Source of the DNA: Phaeosaccion multiseriatum
Lineage: Eukaryota; Ochrophyta, other classes
NCBI GenBank assembly: GCA_965112735.1
Contig: OZ218951.1
Location: forward strand, 4,898,001 to 4,962,000
Reading direction: 5' to 3'
Length of the DNA stretch: 64,000 bases
A model generated the notes under the pieces. The model saw nothing but the letters and a program-made list of their open reading frames with translations. It did no database searches and was not told the DNA's origin. Shown here one piece after another: positions 30,946 through 53,782 of the stretch (its first letter is position 1; each line of letters begins with the position of its first letter). The translations under genes and the position numbers were made by a program.

Positions 30946-31626
30946 TCACATGAGACAGTGATGACGGTGGGTGCCATGGTCGCCGCCTGAGGGGCCTGAA
31001 GGTGTAAACAAACGCCTCCCGACTACCACGCATCGTACCACGTACACGGGCAGGAGCAGCAGGACCAGAGAGAGCGCCAAAATGTAACGGCCGAAACGGA
31101 CGGCCGAGAAGGTCTGGTTGCAGTTTTCTGTATCCACGGGCTGCGCTGGGCTGCCTCTCTCCGCCCGCCTCCGGATTGTGGAGTTGAGCGGGCAAACGGC
31201 AAACGGCAAACGGCAAACGGGCTCACAAAGACGGTGGTGGAGGCTGCAACCCTCCCTCCTCTCCTCCGTTGTGGAAGCCTCGCCGGCTTGCTGAACTGAG
31301 CTGTGTTGCGCTGGGTTGCTGGCTTTGCAAACCGCACGTGAGCGTGAGCTACCATCAGCTGCCATCCCATGTTCATCATCCTCAGGTTCCTCCTGCTCAT
31401 CCTCGCTGCTCTCACTGAGTGCCCAGCCAGTCTCTCGTGGTTTTCGACCGCTCAATCGCTCAGTCGCTCGCTTGGTCGTTGCTCTGGCTGAGTCGCTCAA
31501 ACCTTCGGTCCCTCCTTCCCTCGTTCCGTCACGCTGCCTCAGGCTATCGCTCAGTGATCGCCCAATCGCCGAATCGCGCAGTCGTCGCTCTTCGGGGAAT
31601 TGCCTGTCCCTCACTTCCTCAGCCAT
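30946..31626 (-). CDS. Doubtful hypothetical protein with one C-terminal membrane segment
   Basis: A single uninterrupted frame of 226 codons from ATG 31626. It begins MAEEVRDRQFPEERRL, has a charged middle with an acidic patch (SESSEDEQEEPEDDEH), and near the end a hydrophobic stretch RYILALSLVLLLLPVYVV followed by Arg residues, as in a tail-anchored protein. Against it: much of the N-terminal part overlies a degenerate repeat of TCGCTCAGTCGCTC words on the plus strand, the middle holds four copies of CAAACGG (31190-31220), and no family is recognised. The gap to the next gene's stop on the same strand is only 83 bases. Confidence 0.3.
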   Translation of the reverse strand: MAEEVRDRQFPEERRLRDSAIGRSLSDSLRQRDGTREGGTEGLSDSARATTKRATERLSGRKPRETGWALSESSEDEQEEPEDDEHGMAADGSSRSRAVCKASNPAQHSSVQQAGEASTTEERREGCSLHHRLCEPVCRLPFAVCPLNSTIRRRAERGSPAQPVDTENCNQTFSAVRFGRYILALSLVLLLLPVYVVRCVVVGRRLFTPSGPSGGDHGTHRHHCLM

Positions 31627-31709
31627 TTCTTCACACCGGACGAGCTGACTCACTCTCTCTCCATCGCTCAGTCTCTTCGTCTTCCTTAAGTCGTCAGTCC
31701 CTCATTCCC

Positions 31710-33228
31710 TCATTCCTTGACGCCGCCGGACGCGCACGAGAGGTCGTCATCGTCGCCAATATGCCCCAAATCCGCCAATTGAAGCTCCAACGCCCAATGC
31801 TCTTCCCTCTCGCTTCGATGACCACCTCCCCCTCCCCCTCCCCCTCCCCCTCCCCCTCCCCCTCCCCCTCCCCCTCCCTTTCCCTCTCCGCCTCCCTTTC
31901 CCTCTCCCTCCCCCTCTCCCTCTCGTCGAAGGCTTGACCGCTCCTGAATGTGCTGCTGAGTGTGGTGCTGAAGGCTGCGAATGTTAGGCCTACCTCCTCT
32001 TCCTCCTCTTCCTCCTCCTGCTGCTGCTGCTGCTGATCGAAGGCCTTTCCCCCCCCCACCGAATGCGCCGAGTCCATCCTCGAGTTCGTTGTACACGTCA
32101 TCCTCATCCTGGTCGTCGCCAATGCTGATGTGGATGCTGCTGTTCCCGTCGTCACCGTCTTCTCCCTCCCTCCCTCCTCCGCCGCCTCCTCCTCCTCCTC
32201 GTCCTCCTCCTCCTCCTCCTCCTCCTCCTCCTCCTCCTCCTTCTCCCTCGCTATCTTCTGCACCTTCACCGTCGCCATCACCCCCCTCCTTACCGCCCTT
32301 GTTCCCTTCCTCCTGTAGCATAGCGTAGAAGTCAGCGTAAGTCACTCGGACCCCACCTCCCCCCCGCCCCCCTGCTGCGGCGGCCCCCCCTCCCCCGGTC
32401 ACGGCCCCGGAGTCTGCAAGGTCGTCATCTTGGTTTTTTATGCACTCCAGCATTTCAACCAGTTCCGCGCCTGGGACAGAGCGAGGGGGGGAGTATGAGA
32501 GTGGGGGAGGGAGAGAGCGAGGGGGGGGGAGTATGAGAGTGGGGGAGGGAGAGCGAGGGGGGGGGGAGTATGACAGTGGGGAAGGGTGCCTCTTCCTCCC
32601 TGGTCGTGACTCTCCTAAATCGACCAAATCTGCAGTACTCTTATTGTTTGTCGGGCTTCGAGGAAGTGCTCCCAATGAATGGGCCTGAGCCCAGTCACAA
32701 GCGACCGATCACTTCACTCTTAGTGACTTACTGCTAAGGTTGTCCCCTAGCTCGTGCGAGATGGCGGTGAGGTCACTAGGCGTGATGACGCCGCTGTGGG
32801 AGGTGTCGAACATGTCAAACACCGCCTTGATCTCCGCGTCCTACGTTGAGGAGGAGGAGGAGGAGGAGGAGGAGGAGGAGGAGGAGGGGAGGAGGAGGAG
32901 GAGGAGGAGGAGGAGGAGGAGGAGGAGGAGGAGGAGGAGGAGGAGGAGGAGGAGGAGGAGGAGGAGGAGGAGGAGGAGGAGGAGGAGGAGGAGGAGGAGG
33001 AGGAGGAGGAGGAGGAGGAGGAGGAGGAGGAGGAGGAGGAGGAGGAGGAGGAGGAGGAGGTCAACAAACTAACCAACCAACAAACCAACCATCAAACCAT
33101 CCTACCAACCAAATGACAACGGCATACCCCGGGGCTTACTATTTCCCGCGCAGAAAGCACATCCCCTCTGTTGGTATCATCTCTTGAAACGTCACACGCA
33201 CACACACGCACGCACGTACACACACACA

Positions 33229-33281
<53 letters not shown>

Positions 33282-33914
33282 ACACACACACACACATACA
33301 CACACGTACATTGTTCCTCTGGCTGCAGGCGGCGACTTCAGAGATAACCTCCTGAGCAAACTCCTCAAAGCTCAGGAGGCCGGTCCTCGACTGCGGTGCA
33401 ACCTTGCCGCCCTGCTGATGTACCACCAACCGCTGCTGCTGTGGATGCTGGTGCTGCTGCCCTGTCGCCCGTCTACGGAGCATTCGCTGCACGGCCTCGT
33501 ACATGAAGGGGTTCTTCTCGTTGAAGGAGAGCGCCTGCATGGACTTGAGCAGCTCCTTGAGGCTGATGCGGCCTGTGCGCACATGAACGTGCATGTGTGT
33601 GAGTCGGTCTGGGTTGGGTTGGGGCTTGGCTGGGCTTTGGCCTGGATGGAGAAGAAGCCCATCGATCCATTCGGTAGCAGCACCTCACTTTGCTTGTGCT
33701 CTCCTTTCTCCGAACCTTTTCTTCCTCATCCTCTCCCCCCTCTTTAGAAACTGCACTGCTTGCCTGTTTGATCGGAGTCGTACATCGAGAATGCCTCCCA
33801 CAGCTCATCGATGGCCTCCGGATGCACCAGTTGGCGGTTGTTGTTCTTGACCTCGTTGATGCCACTGGTGGTGGCAGCGGTGCTCTTGCGTCTGGCTGCG
33901 GCCTTCCTATTCAT
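31710..33914 (-). CDS. Centrin-like EF-hand protein with long Gly/Glu-rich C-terminal insertion
   Basis: Four exons, 33914-33764, 33572-33310, 32840-32732 and 32470-31710, give 427 residues in phase. A basic N-terminus (MNRKAAARRKS) leads into EF-hand 1 (ELWEAFSMYDSDQTGRISLKE). A second, degenerate hand follows with SFEEFAQEVI, then EF-hand 3 (IKAVFDMFDTSHSGVITPSD) and a fourth region (ELVEMLECIKNQDDD ... VTYADFYAML). This spacing is that of centrins, which bind calcium at basal bodies and flagellar fibres; ordinary centrins are about 170 residues. The last 250 residues are low complexity (Gly, Glu, Asp; GEGEGEG) and end GGVKE. Loops are imperfect, so real calcium binding is unsure. Intron 1 uses a GC donor at 33763. 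The start is the first ATG in frame; an upstream exon is possible. Confidence 0.75.
32850..33060. repeat. (GGA)n array next to a 3' splice site
   Basis: About 210 bases of GGA/GAG triplets. On the minus strand this is (TCC)n and forms the pyrimidine tract directly before the acceptor of exon 3 of the centrin-like gene (exon starts at 32840). Confidence 0.95.
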
Positions 33915-34185
33915 GGGGAGCTCCTGGGGCTCGCTGACTGACTCCAAATTCGCTATTTCTTCGCCACCCACGCCTTGATCGACACCCTTACTAACTACTA
34001 ACGGATTCTTCGTAAGTCAAGGGGAAGGTTGTGGCCCCCCTTCTCCCTCTCTCTTCTCCACTTTCTCTACCTCTCTGTCCACTGATCTTTATCTACCTGT
34101 CCACCCTTCTGCCTCTTTGTCCCACCCGTGTGCTGGAACCCCGCCGCTACCCCGCGGCGCAGCTTCTAGGAGGTCGAGTCGCACC
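33915..34185. promoter_or_regulatory. Divergent upstream region of the centrin-like and ankyrin genes
   Basis: About 270 bp separates the two start codons. The plus-strand side is pyrimidine-rich (CTTCTCCCTCTCTC at 34041). No TATA box is visible. Confidence 0.4.
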
Positions 34186-35870
34186 ATGCAGAGGGCCTTC
34201 AGCAGCGAGGTAGGGGGCGTTTGTTTGTTCTCCTTCTCTCGTCGTTTTTTAGCCTGCATCACTCTCCCCCCCAGGCCATGCAGCCGTTATCTCTCTCGTC
34301 TCTCATCCTTCCCCATTTCCCTGCTCCGACGCTTTTGCAGGCTACTCGCGTGTCTGAAGCCATTCTACGTGGCCAGAGCGTCAAAAAGGTGCAGGCGGCT
34401 GTGAGGGCACTCGTCGCTAAGAACGGAGGGAGGAGGGCATGCTTGGACGAGCCCGTCCACGGATCCGGGTATCCTCCCCTGCACGTAGCGGTGAGAGAGG
34501 AGAGGGGTGACATCGTTGCTCTTCTGCTGCAGGAGGGGGCGTCGCCGAGTGCTGCAGAGCCTGCACATGGCGCGAGTGCGTTGATTGTTGCATGCTTGTG
34601 GAAGGATGCTGCTATCGTACAGCAGCTCCTCTCTGGTGGTGCTGACGTCAATGCAGTGGCTATAGATGGAACTACGGCTCTCAAAGCAGCCTCCTCTGCT
34701 GGGGCCATTGTGCTCGTGCACAAGCTGCTCTCTGCCGGTGCCAGGGTGGACTTGGCTACCAGTGGGGTTGCGACGGCGTTGTTCCTCTCCTCCCAGGAAG
34801 GGCATCATGCAGTGGTGCAGCAGCTCCTAGCGGCGGGTGCAGAGGTGGACCGGGCAAATATGATGGAGGGGCGTACAGCCCTGCATGCAGCCTCACATGG
34901 AGGACATGAAAGAGTGGTGCAGCAGCTGCTCTCAGCCGGGGCGGAGGTCGATAAGACAGATTCTGGAGGCGTTACGGCCTTGCTATTGGCCTCCCAAGAT
35001 GGACATCATGCGGTGGTGCAGCAGCTGCTGTCGGCCAGTGCTGATCCCAACCAAGTGAATGAAAGAAAGGTAGGAGGAAGAACCCCCTTAATGGTGGCCA
35101 TAGTGAAGGGGCACGACAGGGTAACGCACCTACTGCTGACCTCCGGAGCCAATGCGAATTTGCCGACCCACGACCCATGGTTTCCGCTTGGTGTGGCGAG
35201 CCAGGAGAATCATGGCCTTATAGTGGAGCAGCTCATCGCAGCCGGCGCTGACCTGGACAGCCGTAATGGTGAGGATGGGTGGACAGCGTTGGGTGTTGCG
35301 TCTGCCAATGGACACAGAAGCATTGTGCGGAAGCTGCTCAGGGCTGGGGCAGAGGTGACTGAATTGAGTGGCGACGGGTATGGAGCGATACACTTGGCGT
35401 CTCAGTTTGGCCATGCTCGCGTCGTGGAGGAGCTCATCTCAGCAGGTGCTGATGTGGAAATGCTGACAAGTCACGGTTCAACAGCTTTGCACATGGCTGC
35501 TGGGTTTGGTCATGGGGCAGTGATCCGTGTGCTGCTGTCTGCGGGGGCTGATCCTGAAAATGAGGGCACTATCAACAGTGGAACGCCCTTGTGTTGTGCA
35601 GCATGTACGGGCCATTGCGGGGCGACGCTGGAGCTGCTCTCTGGAGGGGCATCACTGGCAAAGGCTCTGACTCAGGCACGAAGGGATTGCGATGCAGCCT
35701 GTGTTGTTGAATTCCTCCTTGCCGCGGACAGACATCACTTTGCGTCACAGAGCGCGTTGGACCTGATGCGGGGCACTGACCTTCTCTTTGGCAAGGAAGG
35801 GAGGCTGAAGGTGTCGCAGAGAGAGCTTAGCCCTGAGGTGCTGCAGGAGGTGGCGGAGGAGATGGCATGA
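34186..35870 (+). CDS. Ankyrin-repeat protein (paralogue 1)
   Basis: Two exons, 34186-34209 (MQRAFSSE) and 34341-35870, give 517 residues. About twelve ankyrin repeats of 33 residues fill residues 40-430, with consensus TALxxAxxxGHxxVVQQLLSAGAEVD. The C-terminus (LLFGKEGRLKVSQRELSPEV ... EEMA) is outside the repeats and shared with paralogue 2. The start choice is supported by the paralogue at 57312-58921, which has the same 8-codon first exon, the same phase-0 intron and MQ at its start. No catalytic or membrane segment is seen, so a protein-binding scaffold is the only safe description. Confidence 0.85.
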
Positions 35871-36377
35871 TGAAAGGGACACCTCTCGCCTGCGGTGGGA
35901 AGGAAAGTGGGCGGTCTCGAGCTACTCACTCTCACAGTCAAGCACAAGGAGGAACGGCAGAGAGGGGTGGGTGGGGGCGGAGATGGGCCGAGCATTCGAT
36001 CTCCACGCGAGACTTGACCAAGAGCACCAAGCAAGGGTCGAACCCCTTCGCGTGGGGGGGGGCTATGGCAACAGGGTCAGAGGGTAGAGGCGGAGGAGGT
36101 GCGTAGGAGAGGGAAGCAACAGGGCGGTGAGGAGGGGCTGCCTCGTGATGCGGGGGAGGGAGGTAGAGCGACCCCTCCTTGTTGATTAAATGAAAATGAA
36201 TTATAGATAGGTCCTGTCCTCGTTTTTATGGATCCCTTGCTAGGATCTTGCCTTTTTGTCCGTCCCAAATGGGGCCCGGTGGCGCATTGTTTGCGATGCA
36301 TCTATATAATATCGATGCATCTGTATAACATCGTATCCCGCCCCCTATTTTATAGCTTTATAGATGCCCTTGAGGGC
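35871..36377. other. Intergenic region between convergent genes
   Basis: Begins with the ankyrin 3' flank; a poly-G run sits near 36054. An AT-rich part near 36185-36210 and ATCGATGCATCT words (36296-36325) precede the glucosyltransferase stop. No gene is seen. Confidence 0.4.
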
Positions 36378-47581
<11,204 letters not shown>

Positions 47582-47840
47582 GTTCTTTTCCTGACGTTTT
47601 ACATTCCTGAGAAGCGAGCAGCAGCTGCAAAATCCTTGTTGACTTATACAAAGAAACACAGGAGCTGTAAGGCAAGGTGTAAGGCAATGAAAAAGCATAA
47701 GGCAGCAACCCAGGGGTGGAGAACGCGGCGAATATCGGCAATCGTCAGCTAAAGCAGCCGCATTACATTACCAGCAGAAGCGGAACGGCAAGGAGGGTTT
47801 GCTAACTACCTGAGCTCCTTCTCCTGTCTGACTGGAAAGC
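47582..47840. promoter_or_regulatory. Divergent promoter region of the glucosyltransferase and GLDC genes
   Basis: Only 259 bp separates the two start codons. No TATA box is clear; the region includes GCAAGGTGTAAGGCAATG-type short repeats (GTAAGGCAA twice near 47668-47680). Confidence 0.45.
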
Positions 47841-50800
47841 ATGATGCTCAGCCGACTGAGCGCTCGCAAGGTGAGTTCTACATGGACACGCAGACGAAGA
47901 ACAAGAGATCAGTCAGAGACGAGGAGAAGTTTTTCCTCCTCATGTTTTCCCTCTGTGCTTTCGTGCAACCCAGCGCTCCCCTGTGCCTACCCGAAGTCCC
48001 CGCCGCTCGGTTCTCAGGCCCCGCTTGTCTCTCTTATCTTCTGTCTCTTATCTCCCTCTCCTTCCTCTCTTCGTCTCTTCGCTCCATCCTTACACAGGGC
48101 GTGCTGCGGGCACTAAGCTCGGGCCGCTCCGCCAGCTTCCCTCGCGTCATGTCTACGGCTACGGATAAAATCTTTGCGCCCTGCGATACGGTAAGCGGTG
48201 GATGACAGCGGCCCTCCAATGCTCTCTCCCTCTCCCAGGATTTCAAGCCCTACTCTCTTCCCGATGATGAGTCGTTCCTTCGGTCAAACGCATCGACCGT
48301 TGAAGAGTCCACAGTTGTCTCGGCTTGCAGCCTACCCTCAGAGAGAGTTGTATGTCCTTAAGGAGAATGAGGCCGCCCCACCTGCCCCCTTCACTTCGTC
48401 TCACATGTCCTTTTTCCTTTATATATTCACTGTCGCACACTCGACATCACAAACGACCCACACACTTGCCCAACTTCTACCCGCACCCCCCCCAACCTAA
48501 CCCCGGTCCATACAGGGCGAGCACGTTTATTTTCCTTAGCTTTCACACCGCTCCTGTTTTATTCCTCCGCTGCCAGCCCACGTCACAACCTCTCATCCCC
48601 TCTCTCCCTCTCCTCCTTCCCTACCAACGCAGTTCGACCGCCGCCACATCGGCCCCGGCCCTGCTGACACAGAGACCATGCTCGCGTCCGTCGGAGCTTC
48701 ATCACTGGAGGAGCTCACCGACCTCACCGTGCCCCCCCACATCCGCCTCGACAAGGACCTCGCACTCGAGCCCGCCCTCTCTGAGACTCAGGCCCTGGCG
48801 CGCATCGGGGAGATTGCCAAGAAGAACAAAGTGCTCAAGGTGAGATTAGAAAGGGTGTGGGGAGGATATCGGTGTATGGCATGTGATGGTTATGATGTCA
48901 GAGTTGCCTACCCACTACCCGACACGACACGACACTGTGGAAGCAGCAGCAGCAGCAGGAGCATAAGTTCAGTTACCGCACCCATCCTTTCTCTCTCTCT
49001 TTGTTTAACCCGCTCTCTTATCCTCACTCCCACCACCCTCCTCCCTCCACACCCGACCCCACCCCAACCTCTCCATCTCAAACAAACATGCCACCCCACC
49101 CCTCAGTCCTTCATCGGCATGGGCTACTCGGAGACCGTGGTGCCCGGAGTGATCCTGCGGAACGTTTTGGAGAACCCTGGCTGGTACACGGCCTACACCC
49201 CGTACCAGGCAGAGATCGCACAGGGTCGGCTCACTTCCCTCCTCAACTTCCAGACCATGGTCGCTGACCTCACAGGTACGCGACGACCGTGTCGGGTGTG
49301 TGTAGGCGGGTTGGTTGTGCGCGTCGGATTATTTGTGCGTCGCAAAACACATGGCACCCCCCCCCCACACACACACATACACACATACACTCACACAGTC
49401 ACGTACCCTTCTCACACCTCTCCTCCCACCCCTCCCACACGCGCACTCATCCCAACCCACCCACTCACACACGCACGTACGCACACACACGTTGGTGATA
49501 CACCCCCACTTACAGGAATGGACATGTCCAACGCGTCCCTCCTCGACGAAGCCACTGCCGCCGCTGAGGCCATGTTCCTTTGCTACGGCCTCAAGAACCA
49601 AAAGAGGAAGAAGTTCTTTGTGTCCGACCAATGCCACCCGCAGACCATCGCCCTCATCGAGACAAGGGGGGGTGCGATTGACATGGAGCTTGTGGTGGGC
49701 AAGCCGGAGGATGTGGACTTTTCGGGGAAGGATTTCTGTGGTGCGCTTGTGCAGTACCCTACTACGTATGGAAGTGTGGAGGACTACGAGAGCTTCGCAG
49801 ACAAGGTGAGGAAAAGAAGGAGAGAAATGGGCTGTTGGGGTCGAAGGTTACGAGTCGGTCTGGGTGGAGATGCGCAGGTGATGAAGGTGAAGGTGGTCGG
49901 GGTGGATGTTGAGTTAGGCCATGCCACACACACACACACGCACACACACACATGTCCTGAGGAAAGGAAGGGCAACCGGTCCAGTGTTTTGCTCGGCTGT
50001 CCTTGCTTCTCTTTGCCTTGACCCCTCCCCTCCGTTCTCCCTCCCTCTCTTCCCCTCCCTCCCTCCCTCTCTCCCCCTCCGTCCCTCCCTCCCCTCCCAC
50101 CCCAGGTGCACGACGGAGGAGCCCTTCTTGTGTGCGCCACTGACCTCATGGCCCTCACTGTGCTCAAGCCCCCCGGGGAGTTTGGGGCAGACATCGCCGT
50201 GGGGTCGGCGCAGAGGTTCGGAGTGCCCATGGGCTACGGAGGGCCACATGCGGCCTTCATGGCCACCAAGCTCGCCTACAGTAGAAAGGTGCGTGGCGGG
50301 GGGAGCGGGTGCGTGCGTGGGTGCGTGCGTGGGTGCGTGCGTGGGTGCGTGGGTGCGTGGGTGGGCGGGTGGGGGTGGGATGTGCGTCTTATGTTGTCTA
50401 CTCTCCTTTGAAACGGCCGAATGCCGTGCCTCTTCATCATTCATCCTCACTCTCCATTCTCTCCCTCGCCCTCTTCCCCCCTCTCTCCCTCTCTTTCTCT
50501 TTGTGACGAAACTATATGTGTGTATACTCTGTGCCTCTCTTCCCCCCACTTCCCCCTCTCTCTCAACTACCCAACCCACCCTCTACCCTACCACTCACCC
50601 CACACAAACAGATGTCTGGACGCATCATCGGCGTGAGCATCGACAGCCAAGGAAAGCCCACCTTACGTATGGCCATGCAGACACGCGAGCAGCACATCCG
50701 CCGCGACAAGGCCACCTCTAACATCTGCACGGCACAGGCGCTGCTTGCCAACATGGCTGCCATGTATGGTGTCTACCACGGCCCCGAGGGGCTCAAGGAC

Positions 50801-52666
50801 ATTGCTCAGAGGATCCACGGCATGGCCGTTGTAGCGGCGGATGCGTTGAAGAAATGGCTCAAGGTCAATGAGGAGAACTTCTTTGACACGTTTACTGTAA
50901 CTGTTCATTCGGCAGAGGAGGTTCAGGCCAAGGCGGTGGCGGCAGGTGTGAATGTGCGAGTTGTGGACTCGACGACGGTGGGGCTGAGCTTCGGAGAGGC
51001 GCACACGAAGGATGATGTAGTGGCCGTGTTGTCGGCCTTTGGCGTGATGGTAGGAGATGCTGAAGTGGAGCTGTTGTCGGCGGCGGCAGACACGTCGATT
51101 GCGGGTGGGTTTGCCCGCACGAGTGCTTTTATGACACACGATGTGTTCAACATGCACCACTCGGAAACGCTCATGCTGCGCTACCTCAAGATGCTTGAGA
51201 ACAAGGATTTGTCTCTGAACCACAGCATGATTAGCTTGGGCTCGTGTACGATGAAGCTCAACGCCACGGCCGAGATGCAACCCGTAACCTGGCCGGAGTT
51301 CGCCAACATGCACCCTTTTGCCCCTCAGGACCAGGCTCTGGGCTACAAAGAGTTGATTGACACGCTCAACGCCGATCTGGCGGAGATTACGGGCTTCAAG
51401 GCCGTGTCGGCACAGCCCAACTCGGGCGCGCAGGGGGAGTACGCGGGGCTGCTGTGCATTCGCGAGTACCACCAGGCGAGGGGAGACGACCACCGCAACA
51501 TTTGCCTCATCCCCGTGTCTGCCCACGGCACCAACCCGGCCTCAGCGGTGTTGAGTGGCATGAAGGTGGTGGTGGTCAAGAGCGACGAGAATGGCAATGT
51601 GGATGTGGAGGACCTGAGGGAGAAGGCGGCCAAGCACAAGGACAACCTGGCTGCGTTGATGATCACGTACCCGTCTACCTACGGTGTGTTTGAGGAGGGC
51701 GTCAAGGATGTGATTGACTGCGTGCACGACCACGGAGGACTCGTTTACATGGACGGCGCCAACATGAACGCTCAGGTGGGGCTCACCTCCCCCGGTCACA
51801 TTGGTGCGGATGTGTGCCACTTGAACCTCCACAAGACCTTTTGCATCCCGCACGGAGGAGGAGGGCCCGGCGTGGGCTCCATCGGGGTGAACGAGAAGCT
51901 CGCACCCTTCCTTCCGGGCCACCCTGTGCAGGCGTGCGGCGGAGAGGGAGAAGGCACGGTGGCCAAGACCAAGGGGGCAGTGGCAGCGGCGCCCTTCGGA
52001 TCGGCTGCCATCTTGCCCATTAGCTGGATGTATGTCAAGATGCTCGGAGAGCCGGGACTCAAGAAGTCGACGCAGATGGCAATTTTGAACGCAAACTACA
52101 TGGCCAAGCGGCTGGAGGAGGGCAAGGATAACAAGGGGCAGGGCAAGTTGGGTTACAACATTCTCTACAGGGGCAAGAACGGCTACAGCGCGCACGAGTT
52201 TATTGTGGACCTGCGTCACTTCAAGTCACACGGAATTGTGGAGGAGGACGTGGCGAAGCGGTTGCAAGACTACGGCTTCCACAGCCCCACCATGTCTTGG
52301 CCAGTTGGTGGTACGCTCATGATTGAGCCCACCGAGTCAGAGGACAAGGCAGAGCTGGACCGTTTCTGTGACGCCATGCTTGGCATCCGTGCCGAGATTG
52401 AGGCCGTGGTGTCAGGAGAGGTGGCGGCCGAGGACAGCCCTCTAAAGCACGCACCCCATACGGAGGAGATGGTGAATGGAGGAGGAGAGTGGACGAAGAA
52501 GTACAGCCGAAAGACGGCGGCGTTCCCGGCACCCTTCGTCAAGAGGAACAAGTTCTGGCCGACGACAGGACGAGTAGACAATGTGTTCGGAGATAGGAAC
52601 TTGGTGTGCTCATGCCCGCCGCTGGAGGACTACGCGGAGGAGGGAGACATGGAGTACGGCACCTAA
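47841..52666 (+). CDS. GLDC: Glycine dehydrogenase (decarboxylating), P protein of the glycine cleavage system, mitochondrial
   Basis: Eight exons, 47841-47870, 48098-48190, 48239-48349, 48633-48839, 49107-49275, 49516-49805, 50106-50288 and 50612-52666, give 1045 residues in phase. The N-terminus is basic and Ser/Ala-rich ([26 protein letters not shown]), a mitochondrial targeting peptide. Diagnostic stretches are [94 protein letters not shown] and, around the pyridoxal-phosphate lysine, [17 protein letters not shown]. It decarboxylates glycine and passes the aminomethyl group to lipoyl H protein, feeding one-carbon metabolism and photorespiration. The 2055-bp last exon carries most of the C-terminal half. 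Length fits the family (about 950-1050). The exon 3 end (donor GTATGT) is the least certain junction. Confidence 0.97.
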
Positions 52667-53507
52667 GCTAGAGACTTGCTTGCCTTTAGGGCCTAGGTGG
52701 GTTAGTTGGAGACGGAGGGAGGGAGGGAGGGAGGGAGGGAGGAAGAGAGGAGAAGATCTCATCGGTAGGTGAATTTGCGGACGGACTAGGGACTGATTGA
52801 GGAAGGTTTTTTGGTGTTTTCGACACACAAGTGTGGGGTGTGTGGTTGGATGGTGTATAGAGGGATTGGGGGGTTGCCATCACTCCATCTTTCTCAGGAT
52901 CGCAGCGCTGAGCGAGCTTTGGGACTCTGGAGTCAAAGAGGAGGTGTTGGGTTTGGTTTATGATGTGACAAATAATATACTAAGACATTAAAGAGTTTTT
53001 TGTTGGGAATGGAATGGAACAGATGAAACGCGGCCAACCCACACTTCTTCTCTTCGCATTCTCCCCACTGTCGCCCTTCCACTGCTTGTGCTGGTTGGTT
53101 ATCACTGCTCTCTGGTTACCGCTGCTCCGCTTCGCTTCAAGAGCAAACCGATCACTACGAAATACTTGAGGTGTCAGCCACGCGTGAAGCAAAAGTACGT
53201 GGAAAAAGGGTCGATATTATTTTAAGTGCCCCTCAAAACCCACCACCTCTCCCTCCTTTCTTCCTATATACAACTCCTCCCCCGCTCCCTGCAGTACGCA
53301 ACGGGCCCACAGACAGAACACTCACTGCCCCGACCCGTCCCCCCGCCCTGAGCCCTTTGCTTCTTTTCCACCCCCCTCCTCAGAGCCCTTCCCTTCGCTG
53401 CTGCTCTCCCACTCCTCGGACTCGTCCTGCATGGTCTTCCTCCCCTTCCCTCCCCCTTGTCCTCCTCCTCGTTCTGTTCCTCCTCCCGTTCTCAGCCCTG
53501 GCTGGCC
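52667..53507. other. Intergenic region between convergent GLDC and eIF3i
   Basis: GGGA tetramers at 52712-52745, an AT-rich part with ATAATATACTAAGACATTAA near 52972 as likely 3' end of GLDC, and a pyrimidine-rich block 53228-53500. No gene is seen. Confidence 0.45.
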
Positions 53508-53713
53508 CTACTCCTCCTTATCCAGGCCTTCGTAGTCTACTCCCTCTTCGAAGTCGTCAGGCACCTCGTCGGTCTGATTAGGGTGGGTGCCGTACGTGAG
53601 AAACCAAAACAGATGGCGGTAGATGGCGTTCGTCAGAGAACCGACCATCACACCAAACATACACAAGAGTCCCATCAGAACATCGGACCCTCACACACCC
53701 ACGCGACCCATCC

Positions 53714-53782
<69 letters not shown>

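Noticed and set aside
33139-33600. CA-repeat frames near the centrin-like gene
   Set aside because: They are intron 2 sequence read as His/Thr or Cys/Val repeats; exon boundaries at 33310 and 32840 keep phase.
48678-50721. Single long reading frames running through GLDC introns
   Set aside because: The family-conserved sequence is recovered only after removing the introns; intron parts are CA- and CT-rich low complexity.
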